DNA of 64,000 bases from Omphalotus guepiniiformis (Eukaryota > Basidiomycota > Agaricomycetes > Agaricales > Omphalotaceae). The position numbers and the translations under genes are program-made. The first letter of the stretch is position 1, and each line of letters opens with the position of its first letter. Shown piece by piece: positions 47,557 to 59,353 of this stretch. The stretch lies in the NCBI GenBank assembly GCA_028554645.1, contig JAQOOI010000021.1:992001-1056000 (forward strand), written 5' to 3'. A model generated the notes under the pieces. That model was not told where the DNA came from. It did not search any database and saw only the letters and a program-made list of their open reading frames with translations.

Positions 47557-49530
47557 ATGAATCCAGAAACCTACAAAATTTCCAAAGAGGCCTTCGTCTC
47601 AGGGATGAACGGCTCGACGGTCACTCATATTAATCTTGTTTCGTCAGTAGCATTGGTTCGTTCCTTCAATCACATCATGTCCATGTATTGACGAATTGTT
47701 AAGGCATCCATTCTGTTTTTCTACGTTTGCCGTAGTAGAATACCTTCGGCGTCTTGGAGCAGTCTCCCAGTAGCATGGACTCTACTGGTGCTTCCTCTTT
47801 TGCTCTCAATGACGCTCTTTGCAACAAGACCCGGTACCCTCGCTCTGTTATTAGGTGTCCCAGCCGTTCTCTTGATCAATGTACTTCCAAGGAAGGAATA
47901 TGGAACACCGCTACCTTCCAATTTGGCATCACCAGTTACACCTTCTACACCATCTTTTGCACCTGCTCTACCATCAAAACCTACAGCCTTGCCATCTTTG
48001 ACAACATATCGAGCACACATGATGATAATGACGGTGCTAGGGATTTTAGCTGTAGACTTTCCTGTCTTCCCTCGTTCATTGGCCAAATGCGAAACTTATG
48101 GAGTGTCTTTGGTGAAGGACTATCTTCTTCGCTATCTAGCATGCCAACTCACCCGTCACTTCTCCTAAAGATGGATCTCGGCGTTGGCTCGTTCGTCTTC
48201 TCTCAAGGCGTAGTGTCTGCAATTCCGTTAATTAAAAATCCATCGCATCTGGCAGCACCTTTAGCACCCAAGGTTCTCAAAGCTCTTCGCAAGTCCTTGC
48301 CGATCATTCTCCTGGGAATCATTCGGGTGCTCCTCGTGAAGGGCACTGAATATCCTGTTTGTACTATGGGTGTCTTTGACGTTATTGCTTCTTTAGCTCA
48401 TTTGTCGTTGGCAGGAGCACGAGTCCGAGTACGGCACGCACTGGAATTTCTTCATTACGCTTGCCCTCTTGCCACTCATGGAGGTTGTGTTACACCCGAT
48501 GATGATTCGCCTTTCGGTCACCGCAATTGGCGTTGCTGTAGCTATACGTAAGTCTCAAAATGACAGTCTACGCTCTAAGTTTACACATCGTCCTTCAAGT
48601 TCAGCAGGTACTGCTTTCAAAGTTTGGTTTCGCAGACTATGTGCTGCATGCTCCTCGTATTGGCCTGATCAGTGCCAACAAAGAAGGAATCGTGTCGCTC
48701 ACTGGTCAGCAACTTTCATCACATTACCTAGCCCTTCCATCTCACTATCTTGACAACATTTATCAGGATATTTTGCCGTTCACCTTCTCGGACTTACAAC
48801 CGGCACATTGATCTTACCTCCTTCTCCATCCTACTTCCGCCGAATCCAGCGTGTTTTGAGAAAGCAGCCGAATGGATCACCTCAAAGCGTGGTTAAAGAC
48901 GCTGAATTGGATAAACGCTATACTCATCGGCAAGACGATAAGACGGCGACTGAGTTATGCGCATATTCTGCGCTGTGGTGGGCAATTTATGGTTTAATCC
49001 GTTTAATGAAGCTAGACGGAGGACACGGTGTTTCGAGACGGATGGTACATGATCGTTCACTGGGTTTTTCGTGAATACTGATCTAAACCCACACCACAGG
49101 TCAACCTTTCGTATATTCTATGGATATGCGCTTTCAACGTGTCCTTCATCCTCGGCTACTTACTTCTTGATATAATATTTTTCCCTTCCCCAAGCTCAGC
49201 GGCATCGAAAAAGGCCTCCGTGTCCGAACACCCACTTCCATCGCCGCTCTTCACACAGGAAATATCGCCGCCTCTTCTTGAAGCAATAAATAGAAATGGA
49301 TTGATGCTTTTTCTCTTCGTGAGTATCTGCTTATACGATATCTTTCGCGTACTCAACTTTCTTTCTGTTGCGTCTAGGCCAACATCTCTACCGGCTTAAT
49401 CAACCTCACCATTCCGACGATATATACTTCCGACTTCTGGGCGATGGTCATCCTGTGCGGCTACTCATATGGAATTAGCGCTGTTGCATGGCATTTTAGA
49501 CATAGGAGACTCGGATTGTGGATTCTATGA
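47557..49530 (+). CDS. GWT1: GPI-anchor inositol acyltransferase (Gwt1/PIG-W)
   Basis: ER membrane enzyme that adds an acyl chain to glucosaminyl-phosphatidylinositol early in GPI-anchor making. Start at 47557: [20 protein letters not shown] is the strongly conserved N-terminus. Exon 1 ends at 47684 and intron 1 (47685-47735) is a 51-nt GT-AG. Later exons yield [30 protein letters not shown] (family motif), [33 protein letters not shown] (hallmark HxSEYGxHWNFF) and then the C-terminal helices. The last exon gives [20 protein letters not shown] and ends WIL at 49530. About ten or more membrane helices, as expected. Eight or so introns, all GT-AG by my reading. The conserved ER-lumenal/cytosolic loops and size (about 500 aa) leave little doubt. 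Confidence 0.93.
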
Positions 49531-50246
49531 TTCCGAACTCGTTTTTCCAATACAGCTCTTTCAGGCTTTTTCCGGTACCCAGATTGAGAAAGATGAAATG
49601 TCTCACGCGCTTCCGTTTGCCCGTAAGAGATTGGTTTGCTCATATGATATTACCCTGTCTTGGTGAAGAAGAACTTTACGCCAACAGTCAAGAAAACTGG
49701 CCGAATTGTGATACGCCGCACGCCACACTAATTTAGCATTGTATACGAGCGACGTGCTTGCTTACAACGTGAACATTCCTCTGAAATTTGCTCAAAACAT
49801 CTTGAAAGTCTATATTAGTTGAGTAAGCCAAACCACCTCAGAATCACAAAACGGAATATCTAGTCTCAAGACCGCTAATATTATACAGGAATAGATAAGA
49901 CCTTAAATAACAGCGTTGATTCCAACGTGAATGATTCTAACGTATATTTCAGCCCCGAAGTTCAGAGGAACTGTTTAGATTATAGCACTTACTCATCAGC
50001 AGAGGTCATCCAATTAGCCGTTTCCGGGAACATAGTAGCTGCAGCATTATAAGTGTATGCACTACGAAACGGTAAGTTTTCACTCACCTAACCGCCTATA
50101 AATATCTTCAATTAGAGTTCTCCTAATCCAATTCGCAAGGAACGAAAAATATCCGGCTCTGACTCTACGACTCACGACGTGATAATGGGGAACACTGTTG
50201 AAGATTAGACATAAGTAAGAGCAAAGCCTCTCTCTCAACCAGAAAC
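49531..50246. other. Convergent 3' intergenic region
   Basis: About 715 bp between the GWT1 and HAK 3' ends, AT-rich in the second half. Two overlapping ORFs (49469-49736) are continuations of the GWT1 exon in other frames. Nothing else supported. Confidence 0.45.
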
Positions 50247-53200
50247 CTACACATGTGTTGCGTTCCCAGCTACCATTCTGATCTTTTTAATGACCTGAGC
50301 GCAATTTTCAGGGTCATACTGCATCTCTAAGTTACAGATCCTTTCTAGCAGGTCGTCAATCTATTTCATAAAGACTGTTAGATTATACATGCTTGCAGAA
50401 ATAGAGTGTTCGTACCTTCACATCGAAGTGTTCCCGGAATCCGACATGGTAGGTGACACCGTAGAAACCTAATTTATAGACAGACAAAATGAAAAGAAGG
50501 TGAGGTGGAAGGCGAATCCTGTTCATACCGTTGATAGACCTGACTTTCGTTATAACGTAACGATCTTCTGGTGCGACACGCGCGGTAGGCACTAGGTGAA
50601 CAGAGAGAAAAATCTGCAGTGGAAAGTCAGTACCCTCGATACGAAATTTTGCAATGGCACTTGCTAAAATTTCAGGTAGTGCTGGCCATTGCCGGATAAA
50701 TCCTGTGCAAAATGAGAAATCTGCAACAAAGGTTCAGTACAGACGACCTACCGACGAATGTATGGGGCACGCCACGTCCGTCTGCAAGTTTATGAAACAC
50801 AGCGAGCGTTGGAATTCTCGGAAGAACTCGTTTTTCTACGGCAAACTCCTCCCCCTCATCTTTAACAGCGCTGTGTTTGGCTGGAACAAGATAATAATAT
50901 GCGGGTTCCGCGTCGTTGCTTTTGGAGTCCTCCACAGCGGTTTCAGTATGAGTGTCTCTGTCTTGTCCGAGATCCAATTCAACCGGAACCTCATCGTCCC
51001 GGAAAATGAAATGCCGCAAGTTTTGACGGTTCGCGCCATCAAAAGCGTCTTCAAGTCCCTGCATAGTTCGAGAAAGTTGAGGATTATACAACATGGAACA
51101 TCACAAATATAAGCACTACCTTGGCCCAAGTCCAAAATACCATGACCAACATTCTAGAGGAGAGTTAGAGAAGTGACAGGGGCAACCGTGATTTAATACG
51201 AACAAAATGAAACCAATCATCAACGGCACCCAGGCTCCATGAGGAACCTTCTTTAATGCAGCGCCCCAGAACAAGCCATCAAAGAAACCATAGACTAGGA
51301 AATAGGCTATAGGCAGTATGATAGGCCAACGCTTCACATAATGCATTTGTACCGCAAGGAGTACAGTTGTGCTGAACATTACTGTAGCGACCGCAAAGCC
51401 GTATGCATTCGTCAAGTTGTGCAGGTTCGAGAAGACGGCGACAATGATGACGGTGATAATCATGAGCATCCAATTTACTGCTGGTACATATACTTGACCT
51501 TGAACGAATTCTGAGGTATGAAGCATGCGAAGCGGCGGAAAACTCTTCATATTAATAACCTGCTGAAAGAGACTGAAGGTTGCGGTGATCATTGCTTGGG
51601 AGGCGATGAGCTATCAGGTTACTATGAGTTACTTCCAAGGGATGCAGAGGGAACGGCTCACCGTAGCTAGAATGGCAAAGATGAACATGATCCTGGACCG
51701 AAATGAGTGTAGAATCAACAGCTCTATGCAACACACATACCAGAAAAGAACACCATTAGCGGGTCCAGGAATCGATTTGTAGAAGACGTTCTGGATCACG
51801 TTCTCGCCATCGACGATCAACCGCGCGCCCTGTCCCAAATATGCTAGGATGAGAGCAGGGTATACGAAAAAGCTGAAGGATATCTGGAAGGTGACGGATC
51901 AGTAAATGATTTCAGAAACTAGACGACAGGAGTACCCGAATGGAGGCAGCATTGAATTGTCCAAGGTTGGCAAAGATAGCTTCGCACCCAGTCACTGCGA
52001 GTAGTACTCCAGCCAGAATATCGTAGTCCTTGGTGCGAACGAACACTAAGTCGCAATATCAGAAACGGCTTCAAGTAACCCCCCGAGAGGCGCAACGTAC
52101 GAAGAACAGCACGGGAAGGGTCAAAGGCACGGAAGATTCCAGGATATGTGCTTATATTGTATATACCGGTGCCAATCAACAGAAGGAACCAAAGCAAAGA
52201 TACTATCGGGCCATCAGCGTTTGTCGTTTATTCCGACAAGACAGTGCTTCACCTGGGGCGAAGGCGAAGGCTAATCTCGCTGTCCCAAATTGTTGCACGA
52301 GGAACAGAACCACAAGAAAAGCCTGTCAATAGGCAAGCATTTCATCATGTCAGAAAAAAATGGATCCAAAGCGGTGATCGAGGTCCCAGCTTACAATAGA
52401 AATTGGGATAATGCTATTCGCAACAGAAGGTCTTGCGACTGCGATTCCACCAACAGCGCTAGTTACTGAGACAGCAGGTGTGAAGACACCATCGGCCATG
52501 GTCAACCTGATGATACTTCAGCACTCAGGCTGTACGCTGACACAAGAGTATAACACACGCTGTACCAAGAAGACCCTGTAAATGAGGTAGCAGTGAGTGC
52601 GAGATCGCTGGATCCCATATATAAGGTTTGCATACCCAAATCAATAATGGCCGTTGAAGGACCTCCTTGATACGCGGATTCGTTCTCTTTAACGAATTAT
52701 GATAGCTATCTCCGGTCAATGTCCTATCTGAATCGAAGTCCTTTCGGTCGGGAGGAAAAATACCCTGATACAAAGCGAACGAGCCTCCCTCCCCTACGAG
52801 CACATAATGAGCTCGAGCTAGCCACTCAAACCAATATAACGCACCTTCATGTGTCCCGAAATACAAAGAAATAATGACCTATCAAGACCGATGAATGTGC
52901 GAAAGATGGGATGAGATGCGTACTTACATATTTAATCAACGGCAGGAGTGTCAAAGTCCAAACAATGGCACTGACACCGCCAATGACATCCTCCCTGGAT
53001 GGCGGGGGGTTAGATGAGCTCCAGATACCATTTAGCACGTATAACGGCGAGGTTCCTGTTGTGAGAGTGAGAATGAGTTGGGCGAGCTATATCTATCACG
53101 AACCGATATCAGAGTAGATGATTCCTAAACAATCTCAGTTGCTATTGAACAAGTGGAGTGAGAAAACATACCAATTGTTTGAAAGCTTAGAAAAAGTAAT

Positions 53201-53271
53201 GCCAGGCCGTTCACCTTCACAGCTGTCCGTTGGTAGTTGTAGCCGCTTTCCAGCGCTACAGAGGGTGTCAT
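50247..53271 (-). CDS. High-affinity potassium transporter, HAK/KUP family
   Basis: Plasma-membrane K+ uptake, by family knowledge as H+/K+ symport. Start at 53271 (MTPSVALESGYNYQRTAVKV); exon 1 ends LSFQTIG, a 21-nt microexon (53104-53124) supplies the GIIYSDIG core, and exon 3 continues TSPLYVLNGIWSSSNPPPSR. Other marks: YFGTHEG and GEGGSFALYQGIFP, the HAK signature TMADGVFTPAVSVTSAVGGI, VNWMLMIITVIIVAVFSNLH, LTNAYGFAVATVMFSTTVLL and PHGAWVPLMIGFILF. A long cytosolic C-terminal domain follows (ending NCAQVIKKIRMVAGNATHV). About 12 membrane helices are expected. Roughly 11 introns, canonical where followed. Length about 800 aa is normal. HAK genes in fungi are usually switched on by K+ starvation; I see no site to support that here. 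Confidence 0.92.
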
Positions 53272-54714
53272 CGAGCAGAAAGATAAGACGAAAACTGATT
53301 TTGGCGCCTGTACGGCTCTAAATACTCACCATGTTTTGCATGTTTTGGTTAGCCCGTAGTTGACACTTTATCGGATATGTTTCAAAACATGAGCAAAATA
53401 TCAAACGTAGCCAAGAGGCTACGGAATGGCAAATTTAGCTCAAGTCTTGACAAAATAATGAGGGAAAATGGCCATAGGAGTCGGATAGAGGTGATTCCAG
53501 AATTGGGTAGGATGTTGATGAAAGTGAAGAGATGGCGGTAATGAAGTCCAATTATAGCGTAGGTTGCACCGTCTTTTAGTGCAAGAAATTTTTGAGACCT
53601 AAAGTCATTCAACCTAATCGAGTAGGTTCCATTCAGTCTCTGCACTTCACACAGGGGCTGTCTATAGCTTTGAGAAAGGAAGCTCGAGCAAGTGCGTAAG
53701 ATTGTCGCGTCGAGAAACCACCAAGGACAGTTTGCTTGTGAAAAATCTTTAATACCGGATATTCCTCAGCGATAAGTCAAACGTGCACTCCGCGTATAAG
53801 GCTTCGAACTCCGCGTAACAATATTGCGGCGCTGCGAGGTGGCCGTCCAGAAGATATGATGCATTTCCGCCTTGATTGCCCCGAAGCTATGGGGAGAAGG
53901 AGGCGGACGAGGAGGACGAGAAAGAGATAATTGCCGAAAAATTAGCATTTGCGAAACAGCGTCTTCGGCATCGTTTTGCCAGCCTACTGACACCGTGTAA
54001 ACCAGTGTAGCGGATGTCCAAAAAATAATCTTGAAGATTGTTAGTTGCGGCCATCAGAAGCGGTGGGTCCTAGAAATTTGATTAACAATATACACTAAAG
54101 ATAGACTATAAAACCGGTAGAAGAACAGATATAGGATACACAAATGAAATGCGACTACATACCACCGACTCGATGACGCTCCCGGACGTCCATCATGATA
54201 TCCCAGATTTTCAGTAATCATTGTTGGCGTCAAACATCGTGCAATGTGACATTCCAACATTCTATATCATGGTCTTCAAATGTCGAGAATTGGGGAAATC
54301 ACGAACATACTGATCTGTATCCGGCTTCTTTCGCAGAGTTGGCGCAGCAAGATTTGCAGCGCTGCCTGTATTCAAACATGAACAAGTCGAAGCACATATC
54401 ATAAGTACCAGGCCAACGTCAACGAAGGACAAGTCAAAAGTCTCTTCTGAGATTTGAAGGAACAAGGGGAAGCAGTACCTTGAAGCAGTACCTTGTACCC
54501 CTAGCCAGCCCTAGCCGCAATGAGGGGCACTGGTAGGAATCACCGTCGTAATACAATTTACAGCAGAGTTTCTCACGCCTTGTTCACAGAATTTGTTCAG
54601 TTGTTCAATCCGAGCTTGTTGTTCTGTCTTTCCTCGCGCAAGTTTTCGTTTTCGTTTATTTCTTCTTCTGCTTCATATTATCTCCCTTTTGGTACAGCTA
54701 GTCTTGCCTCAAAA
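53272..54714. other. Intergenic region between HAK and MOB2 copy A
   Basis: About 1.4 kb. It contains short ORFs only; the most protein-like is 53766-53993 (minus, 75 codons, Pro/Arg-rich) with no recognisable domain. The last 200 bp are pyrimidine-rich, likely the MOB2 copy A 5' leader. A direct short repeat (TTGAAGCAGTACC) occurs twice near 54479-54502. Confidence 0.45.
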
Positions 54715-55702
54715 ATGTCGTTCTTCAACTCAATCGGGTTTGTGAACCTTCTTGTTTCGCTGTTTGCGCGGACTGAACAGCTGAACGTTTACAGTCGTTC
54801 TATGACAAGAGCTCCTCGAGGGCCCAAACGTTCTCCTACACCTACATCAGCAACATTCTCACCGACAGATTCCAATTACAACGGTTCCGCACCATCTTCG
54901 CCTGTCGTAACTGCACCCAAACCCCTTTACTTGTGCAGTCCTTTCGTGGAAGCCGCTCTGGTTAAAGGAAACTTCAAAACGATTGTGATGCTGCCAAAAT
55001 ACGTCGATATAATGGAATGGGTAGCTGTAAACAGTGAGTTACAACTTGCTACAATTCATTAAACCTAGTCTAAATGTTTCGACGCGTCACAGTCTATGAC
55101 TTCTATACAAATCTTAACGAATTTTACGGTGTGATAACCGAATGTTGTACTCTGCAATCCTGCCCGACAATGGCTGCGGGCGCGACGTACGTTTCTGTGC
55201 ATTCAACCTGGTTCAATTCACGCTGACATTTCAACCTCAGCTTGAATTACACTTGGATCAATCAAGATCGGAAGAGTGTCCACCTGCCTGCTCCTACATA
55301 TATTGACTATGTTATGACATGGGTTCAGAATCTCTTGGATGATGAAAGCGTCTTTCCAACTAAGTCTGGTATGCTGCGACTTCTGCAACTTTGGAGAGTT
55401 GAACCTAACTAACCAACTCGTCTTCGTCTGGTCAGGACTTTGCGCCATCATTCCCCTCGACAGTAAAGCACGTCTATCGCCAACTTCTTCGAGTTTTCGC
55501 CCACATATACCACTCTCACTACCACCAAATCCTTCATCTTCGCTCCGAGCCTCATTTCAACAGCTTGTTTGCACATTTCCTCGCTTTTGGACGCGAATAT
55601 GAACTACTGGAAATGAAAGACGTTAAAGGATCATCCTCCTCACCCGTTGGAATCGGCGCATTATGGGAGCGATGGCGAGAAATGGGAATATTAGAAGGGT
55701 AG
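54715..55702 (+). CDS. MOB2-like NDR-kinase activator, copy A (last intron lacks AG acceptor)
   Basis: Mob1/phocein-family protein, closest in my reading to Mob2, the co-activator of Cbk1/Orb6-type NDR kinases in polarity and cell separation. Exon 1 MSFFNSIG; after a 57-nt intron (54738-54794) RSMTRAPRGPKRSPTPTSAT, then PLYLCSPFVEAALVKGNFKT, VMLPKYVDIMEWVAVN, IYDFYTNLNEFYGVITECCT and LQSCPTMAAGATLNYTWINQ. The Cys pair and the later His pair (VFAHIYHSHYHQILHLRSEP) are the MOB zinc ligands. The last intron (55369-55430, 62 nt) has a GTATGC donor but ends TG; the next AG (55434) shifts the frame and stops early, removing the His ligands. The final exon otherwise reads cleanly to LEG at 55702. 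Either the copy is failing or that base is wrong. Confidence 0.8.
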
Positions 55703-56051
55703 TTTCATTTATTGATACCATTCGGCCGTTTTCAGCAGTACCTGGAGTTCGACACCCCCTGTGTATTTCACTGTGTTTTCGACTACATATCTATTGTATC
55801 ATCAGTATCATCAGTATTAATTATTCAGGTTCTTCAAGCAAGGCCTGCAACTCAATAAAGTTAAATACTTACAGAAAACAAAATACTCTCGGACCGTGTG
55901 TTTACTGATGTTGAACAGAAAACGCGATCTGCTTTGATCTTCCATGAGCGACGCTACGCGGTTGTTCCTCGTTGTCATTTCGTCCCTCGTTGCAGGAGAG
56001 AAACATTGATACGAAACATTCTTTACCTTTAACATACAAGGCGTTTTAACA
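55703..56051. other. Spacer between tandem MOB2 copies
   Basis: 349 bp holding the 3' region of copy A and the promoter of copy B. No ORF of note and no transposon footprint that would explain the duplication. Confidence 0.5.
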
Positions 56052-57015
56052 ATGTCATTCTTTGGGTATGTCCATATTGCACACTTATTCTCCTATGTGC
56101 AGGCTACTGACACTTGGCATGTAATTGGTCGCAATAAGGCTCCTAGGACTAATAGTAAAAGGTCGCCCACGCCAACTTCAGGGACCTTGTCTAGGAAGAA
56201 CTCTTTGACAGACGTGTCTTCAAATGACGGTTCCAACTCCAAACCTCTATACCTCTGCAGTCCTTTCGCAGATGCTGCTCTTGTGAATGGCAATTTCAAG
56301 ACGATCGTCATGCTACCGAAATACGTCGATATCATGGAATGGGTTGCTGTCAACAGTACGAATGCTTCTACTCCTTAACGCACAACCATTGCTCAGTCTG
56401 TCGGTAGTATACGACTTTTACACCAACCTGAACGAGTTTTATGGATGTATCACGGAGTTTTGCACGCAGCAGTCATGTCCGACTATGTCTGGTGGGCCAA
56501 AGTATGTATTTATTCTTCACCCGCTGGCTATAGTCATCTTATCTATTGGTTCTTCAGCCTAAACTATATGTGGACGACTCCTGAACGAAAGCAGATGTCG
56601 TTATCAGCACCAAACTATATCGATTCTGTCATGTCTTCCGTCCAGAATCTCATAGAAGACGAGAATGTTTTTCCGACCAAGTCGGGTACGTTACCTGGTT
56701 TCCCGTGCATCTTTCTCTCATTGAATTCATGAATGCGCAGGTCAAGACTTTCATAAAGAAACCTTCCCCGTTACGATCAAACACGTTTATCGTCAATTCT
56801 TGCGCATATTTGCGCATATCTATCACGCACACTTCGAACAAATCCTCCACCTTCGTGCTGAACCGCATTTTAATTCCATGTTCGCCCACTTTCTCGCGTT
56901 TGGGCGAGAGTACCAGTTATTAGATGAGAAGGATATCAAGGGTGATCCGAATGCACCTGTTGGAGTTGGGTTACTATGGGAGAGGTGGAAGGACTCGGGA
57001 AAATTGGAAGCGTGA
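56052..57015 (+). CDS. MOB2-like NDR-kinase activator, copy B
   Basis: Paralogue of copy A in the same orientation. The ORF from 56052 reads MSFFGYVHIAHLFSYVQATD, where residues 6-26 correspond to intron 1 of copy A: the donor GTATGT is intact (56066) but the expected acceptor is GG at 56127-56128. The 63 nt are free of stops, so the product can be made without splicing. Then RNKAPRTNSKRSPTPTSGTL, PLYLCSPFADAALVNGNFKT, VMLPKYVDIMEWVAVN, IYDFYTNLNEFYGCITEFCT, QQSCPTMSGGPNLNYMWTTP and FAHIYHAHFEQILHLRAEPH, with zinc-ligand Cys and His all present. The other introns are GT-AG, and the last intron (acceptor GCGCAG before GTCAAGAC) is the intact counterpart of the faulty one in copy A. Stop at 57013-57015. 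This is probably the working MOB2. Confidence 0.85.
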
Positions 57016-58203
57016 TTGGCTGGGCTGTCAAATGAGTGTCCTTTAACGACACTAGAGACTCAGTCGGATATTTCGGTACTACTGTACCTCTGTAACTAGG
57101 TTGGATCATGGTCACTGGCCTGGAATTGCAACAAATGGTTTCTAGAATGTCAGAAGATGACTTGCGCAGGATTCTGATTGTTCGCTGAATTAGTGACAAC
57201 TATGTATGTTCGATACCGAGGGCTTCCCTTCCTTGGGTAAAGCAACGCTAAATTTCTGCCAAGTAGGAGTCATATAGAATTGATGATCGACTGTACAACT
57301 TTTGTACAAGGGTGCTGATATTACAAGTTGCTAATAAGTTACTGGTTTACAGTAGATGGCCGAATTGCGAATGCGGGATATATGCCTGCTAAGCTGAGAG
57401 CTCTATAGAGAAGCCCAAAGGGCAGACTCAGCAGAGGGAATATATCGGAGCTGCGAGAATCTCGAACGTATCGATAGCGATTTCGCACTATGGCGAGTGG
57501 TTGTAAGTATCAGCTTCTCATGTCAGAACACAAACAATAATGTACATACTTTGGTGTTCTCCATTGTGACCATACAAAAGTAGCTAAACCCCCTTCAAGA
57601 GTAGCCCAAAGGGCAAGGGTCTGTAATGACATCGCGATTAGTACTCCGATAAGAGGCAATTGAATGAAGCTAACCTGTCGGCGGGCCAGAAATGTGTAGT
57701 ACATGAAGTAGCGGGAGAGTAAATACAGATATTACTGCAAGAGGTGAATGCTTTGCAAGGATGTTCTATGAGCGTTGCGGACTGGGTTTATATCCACTGG
57801 AATAATCGGAGCAATTAGGAGTGCTGGTAGTGTATAGTAGGGATCTTGAGCTCGTGCACGCTGTGTAGAATGGCGTAGACCATTGTCTGGAGGAAAGTAG
57901 ACTCAACTTAGAGACTCGCGGCATCGAGACTCGGCTCAGGCCAACCGTAGGCCAAGGTCGGGCCATCACCGGCACCACCAAACAGTTCAAGAAAAGGTAC
58001 CCAGACCATTTGCCATGAATCCAGACTCAATCCGGGCCGAACATCCGTATCAAGCTCAGTCTTACAAAGGAATCCGACGAAACTGAGGATGAATACAATG
58101 TATGATTGTGCTAGCAATATACATGTCATGAAAGATGAAGTGAATGTATCTTTTGACCAGCCCTAAAAAATGAATGAAAAAATGTCCCAATTGTCACTTG
58201 CAA
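57016..58203. other. Intergenic region with weak minus-strand ORFs, possible remnant of a membrane-protein gene
   Basis: About 1.2 kb. On the minus strand, short hydrophobic ORFs appear in order: SYIVFILSFVGFLCKTELDT (from 58129) and, after frames broken by stops, LIGVLIAMSLQTLALWATLE with GGLATFVWSQWRTPK (57530-57704). Some candidate splice signals exist (CGACAG, TTACAG), but I could not build a continuous gene and do not recognise the family. It could be a decayed multi-pass membrane protein or chance. Confidence 0.3.
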
Positions 58204-59082
58204 TTATAGCAAAAGACCAGCCACAAGACCCAAGACCGATACAAGGCCTGCTACGTTTGTACTTCTTGAAGAGAAAGCGCCGTTTCCAGTCGTCGCACTG
58301 CCGCTTGCACCAGCAGCACCGGAAGTACCGGTTGCAGAACCCGACGCCTTCGAACCAGAAGCAGATGCTGAAGTGCCCGAGGAGGAGGTAGTGTTAGATG
58401 CAGTAGCAAGAGCTGCTGCTTGGAAGGCATCAAAACTCTTAGCGGCCGTCGGGTTGACAGCGAAGACCATTCCCTTTCCACAGTGTCTAATGATGAAACA
58501 TTAATAAAGCTGGCTTCAGTAAAGACGACTGCTACATACCCAACCTGCTCGCAGAAGAACCAGAGGGGTGCGGAGGCGTTGGTGAGGGTGAAACTCCAAA
58601 CCGGGAAATCTGTCGCATTAGCTGCGACCGCTTGGTAACCGGAGTCGACACCACCAGCCCTAGAAGATCTTCAATCAAAGATCTACTGAAAAGTGGAAAG
58701 ATACACATACATGGCTGTGCAAGGAGCAGCAAAAGTAGATTGAGTTACGGTCTGTAAATGATGAAAGATTATTATCAGAATGGCTGGCTGGATAATGATT
58801 GCAAGATATCGCACATGGTTCTTGGAGACACTAGAAAAGAAGACCTTCAGAGATGTGATTAAATAGCAGGGCAAATTCGACTTACAATTGGAACTGAATA
58901 GTATCTCCGGCCGCAGCAGTCAGTCTATAGTCTAGTTAGGGGCCATTTGATTTGAACGCAGCTGAGATAGGGACGCACGATGTAGGGTTGTAGGTGAGAG
59001 AGGTGTTGCCACCAACAACGACAGTGAAAGTCTCCGCAGCGGCGGCAGACACGAGAGCAGCGACAACAGCAAAGAAACGCAT
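58204..59082 (-). CDS. GPI-anchored extracellular cupredoxin, serine-rich
   Basis: Start at 59082 with a signal peptide (MRFFAVVAALVSAAAAETFT). The plastocyanin-like domain follows in small exons: VVVGGNTSLTYNPTS, AAAGDTIQFQL, SKNHTVTQSTFAAPC, then after more introns FPVWSFTLTNASAPLWFFC and EQVGHCGKGMVFAVNP. A complete type I copper set is visible: His in KNHTVT, Cys in FFC, His in VGHC, Met in GKGM. The C-terminal part is Ser/Gly/Ala-rich (SSSGTSASASGSKASGSATG) and ends in a hydrophobic GPI signal (NVAGLVSVLGLVAGLLL). So a cell-wall or plasma-membrane protein, about 210 aa. The family is common in wood- and litter-decay fungi; function unknown. Divergent from the PPC decarboxylase gene. Confidence 0.85.
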
Positions 59083-59353
59083 TTTATTTGATCGAGATAC
59101 TTGAACGAACGATTGGAGGTTGAATAAAATGACAGTAACTAGTACGTGAAGTCAAAAAAGAGCCTAGAAAATCGTAAAATAATCAGCAACGGAAGCGGAA
59201 AAGGATAGAAGGATACAGAGCACTGCTCTGTGAAGAAAGGAGAAGAACAGGAAAAAGGGAAGGTAAGACAACAGGAAGAGTTCGGGCTGGGCTTTATAAT
59301 GGCGATTCATGCGATCGCCAACTGCCGAAATTTGATTACGGCAACCTCCAGCC
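59083..59353. promoter_or_regulatory. Bidirectional promoter, cupredoxin and PPC decarboxylase
   Basis: 271 bp between the two ATGs. On the minus strand ATTATAAAG lies at about 59291-59299, roughly 210 bp before the cupredoxin ATG, a possible TATA element. No other site recognised. Confidence 0.45.

Noticed and set aside
53766..53993. 75-codon Pro/Arg-rich minus-strand ORF
   Set aside because: No recognisable motif or adjoining exons; low-complexity.
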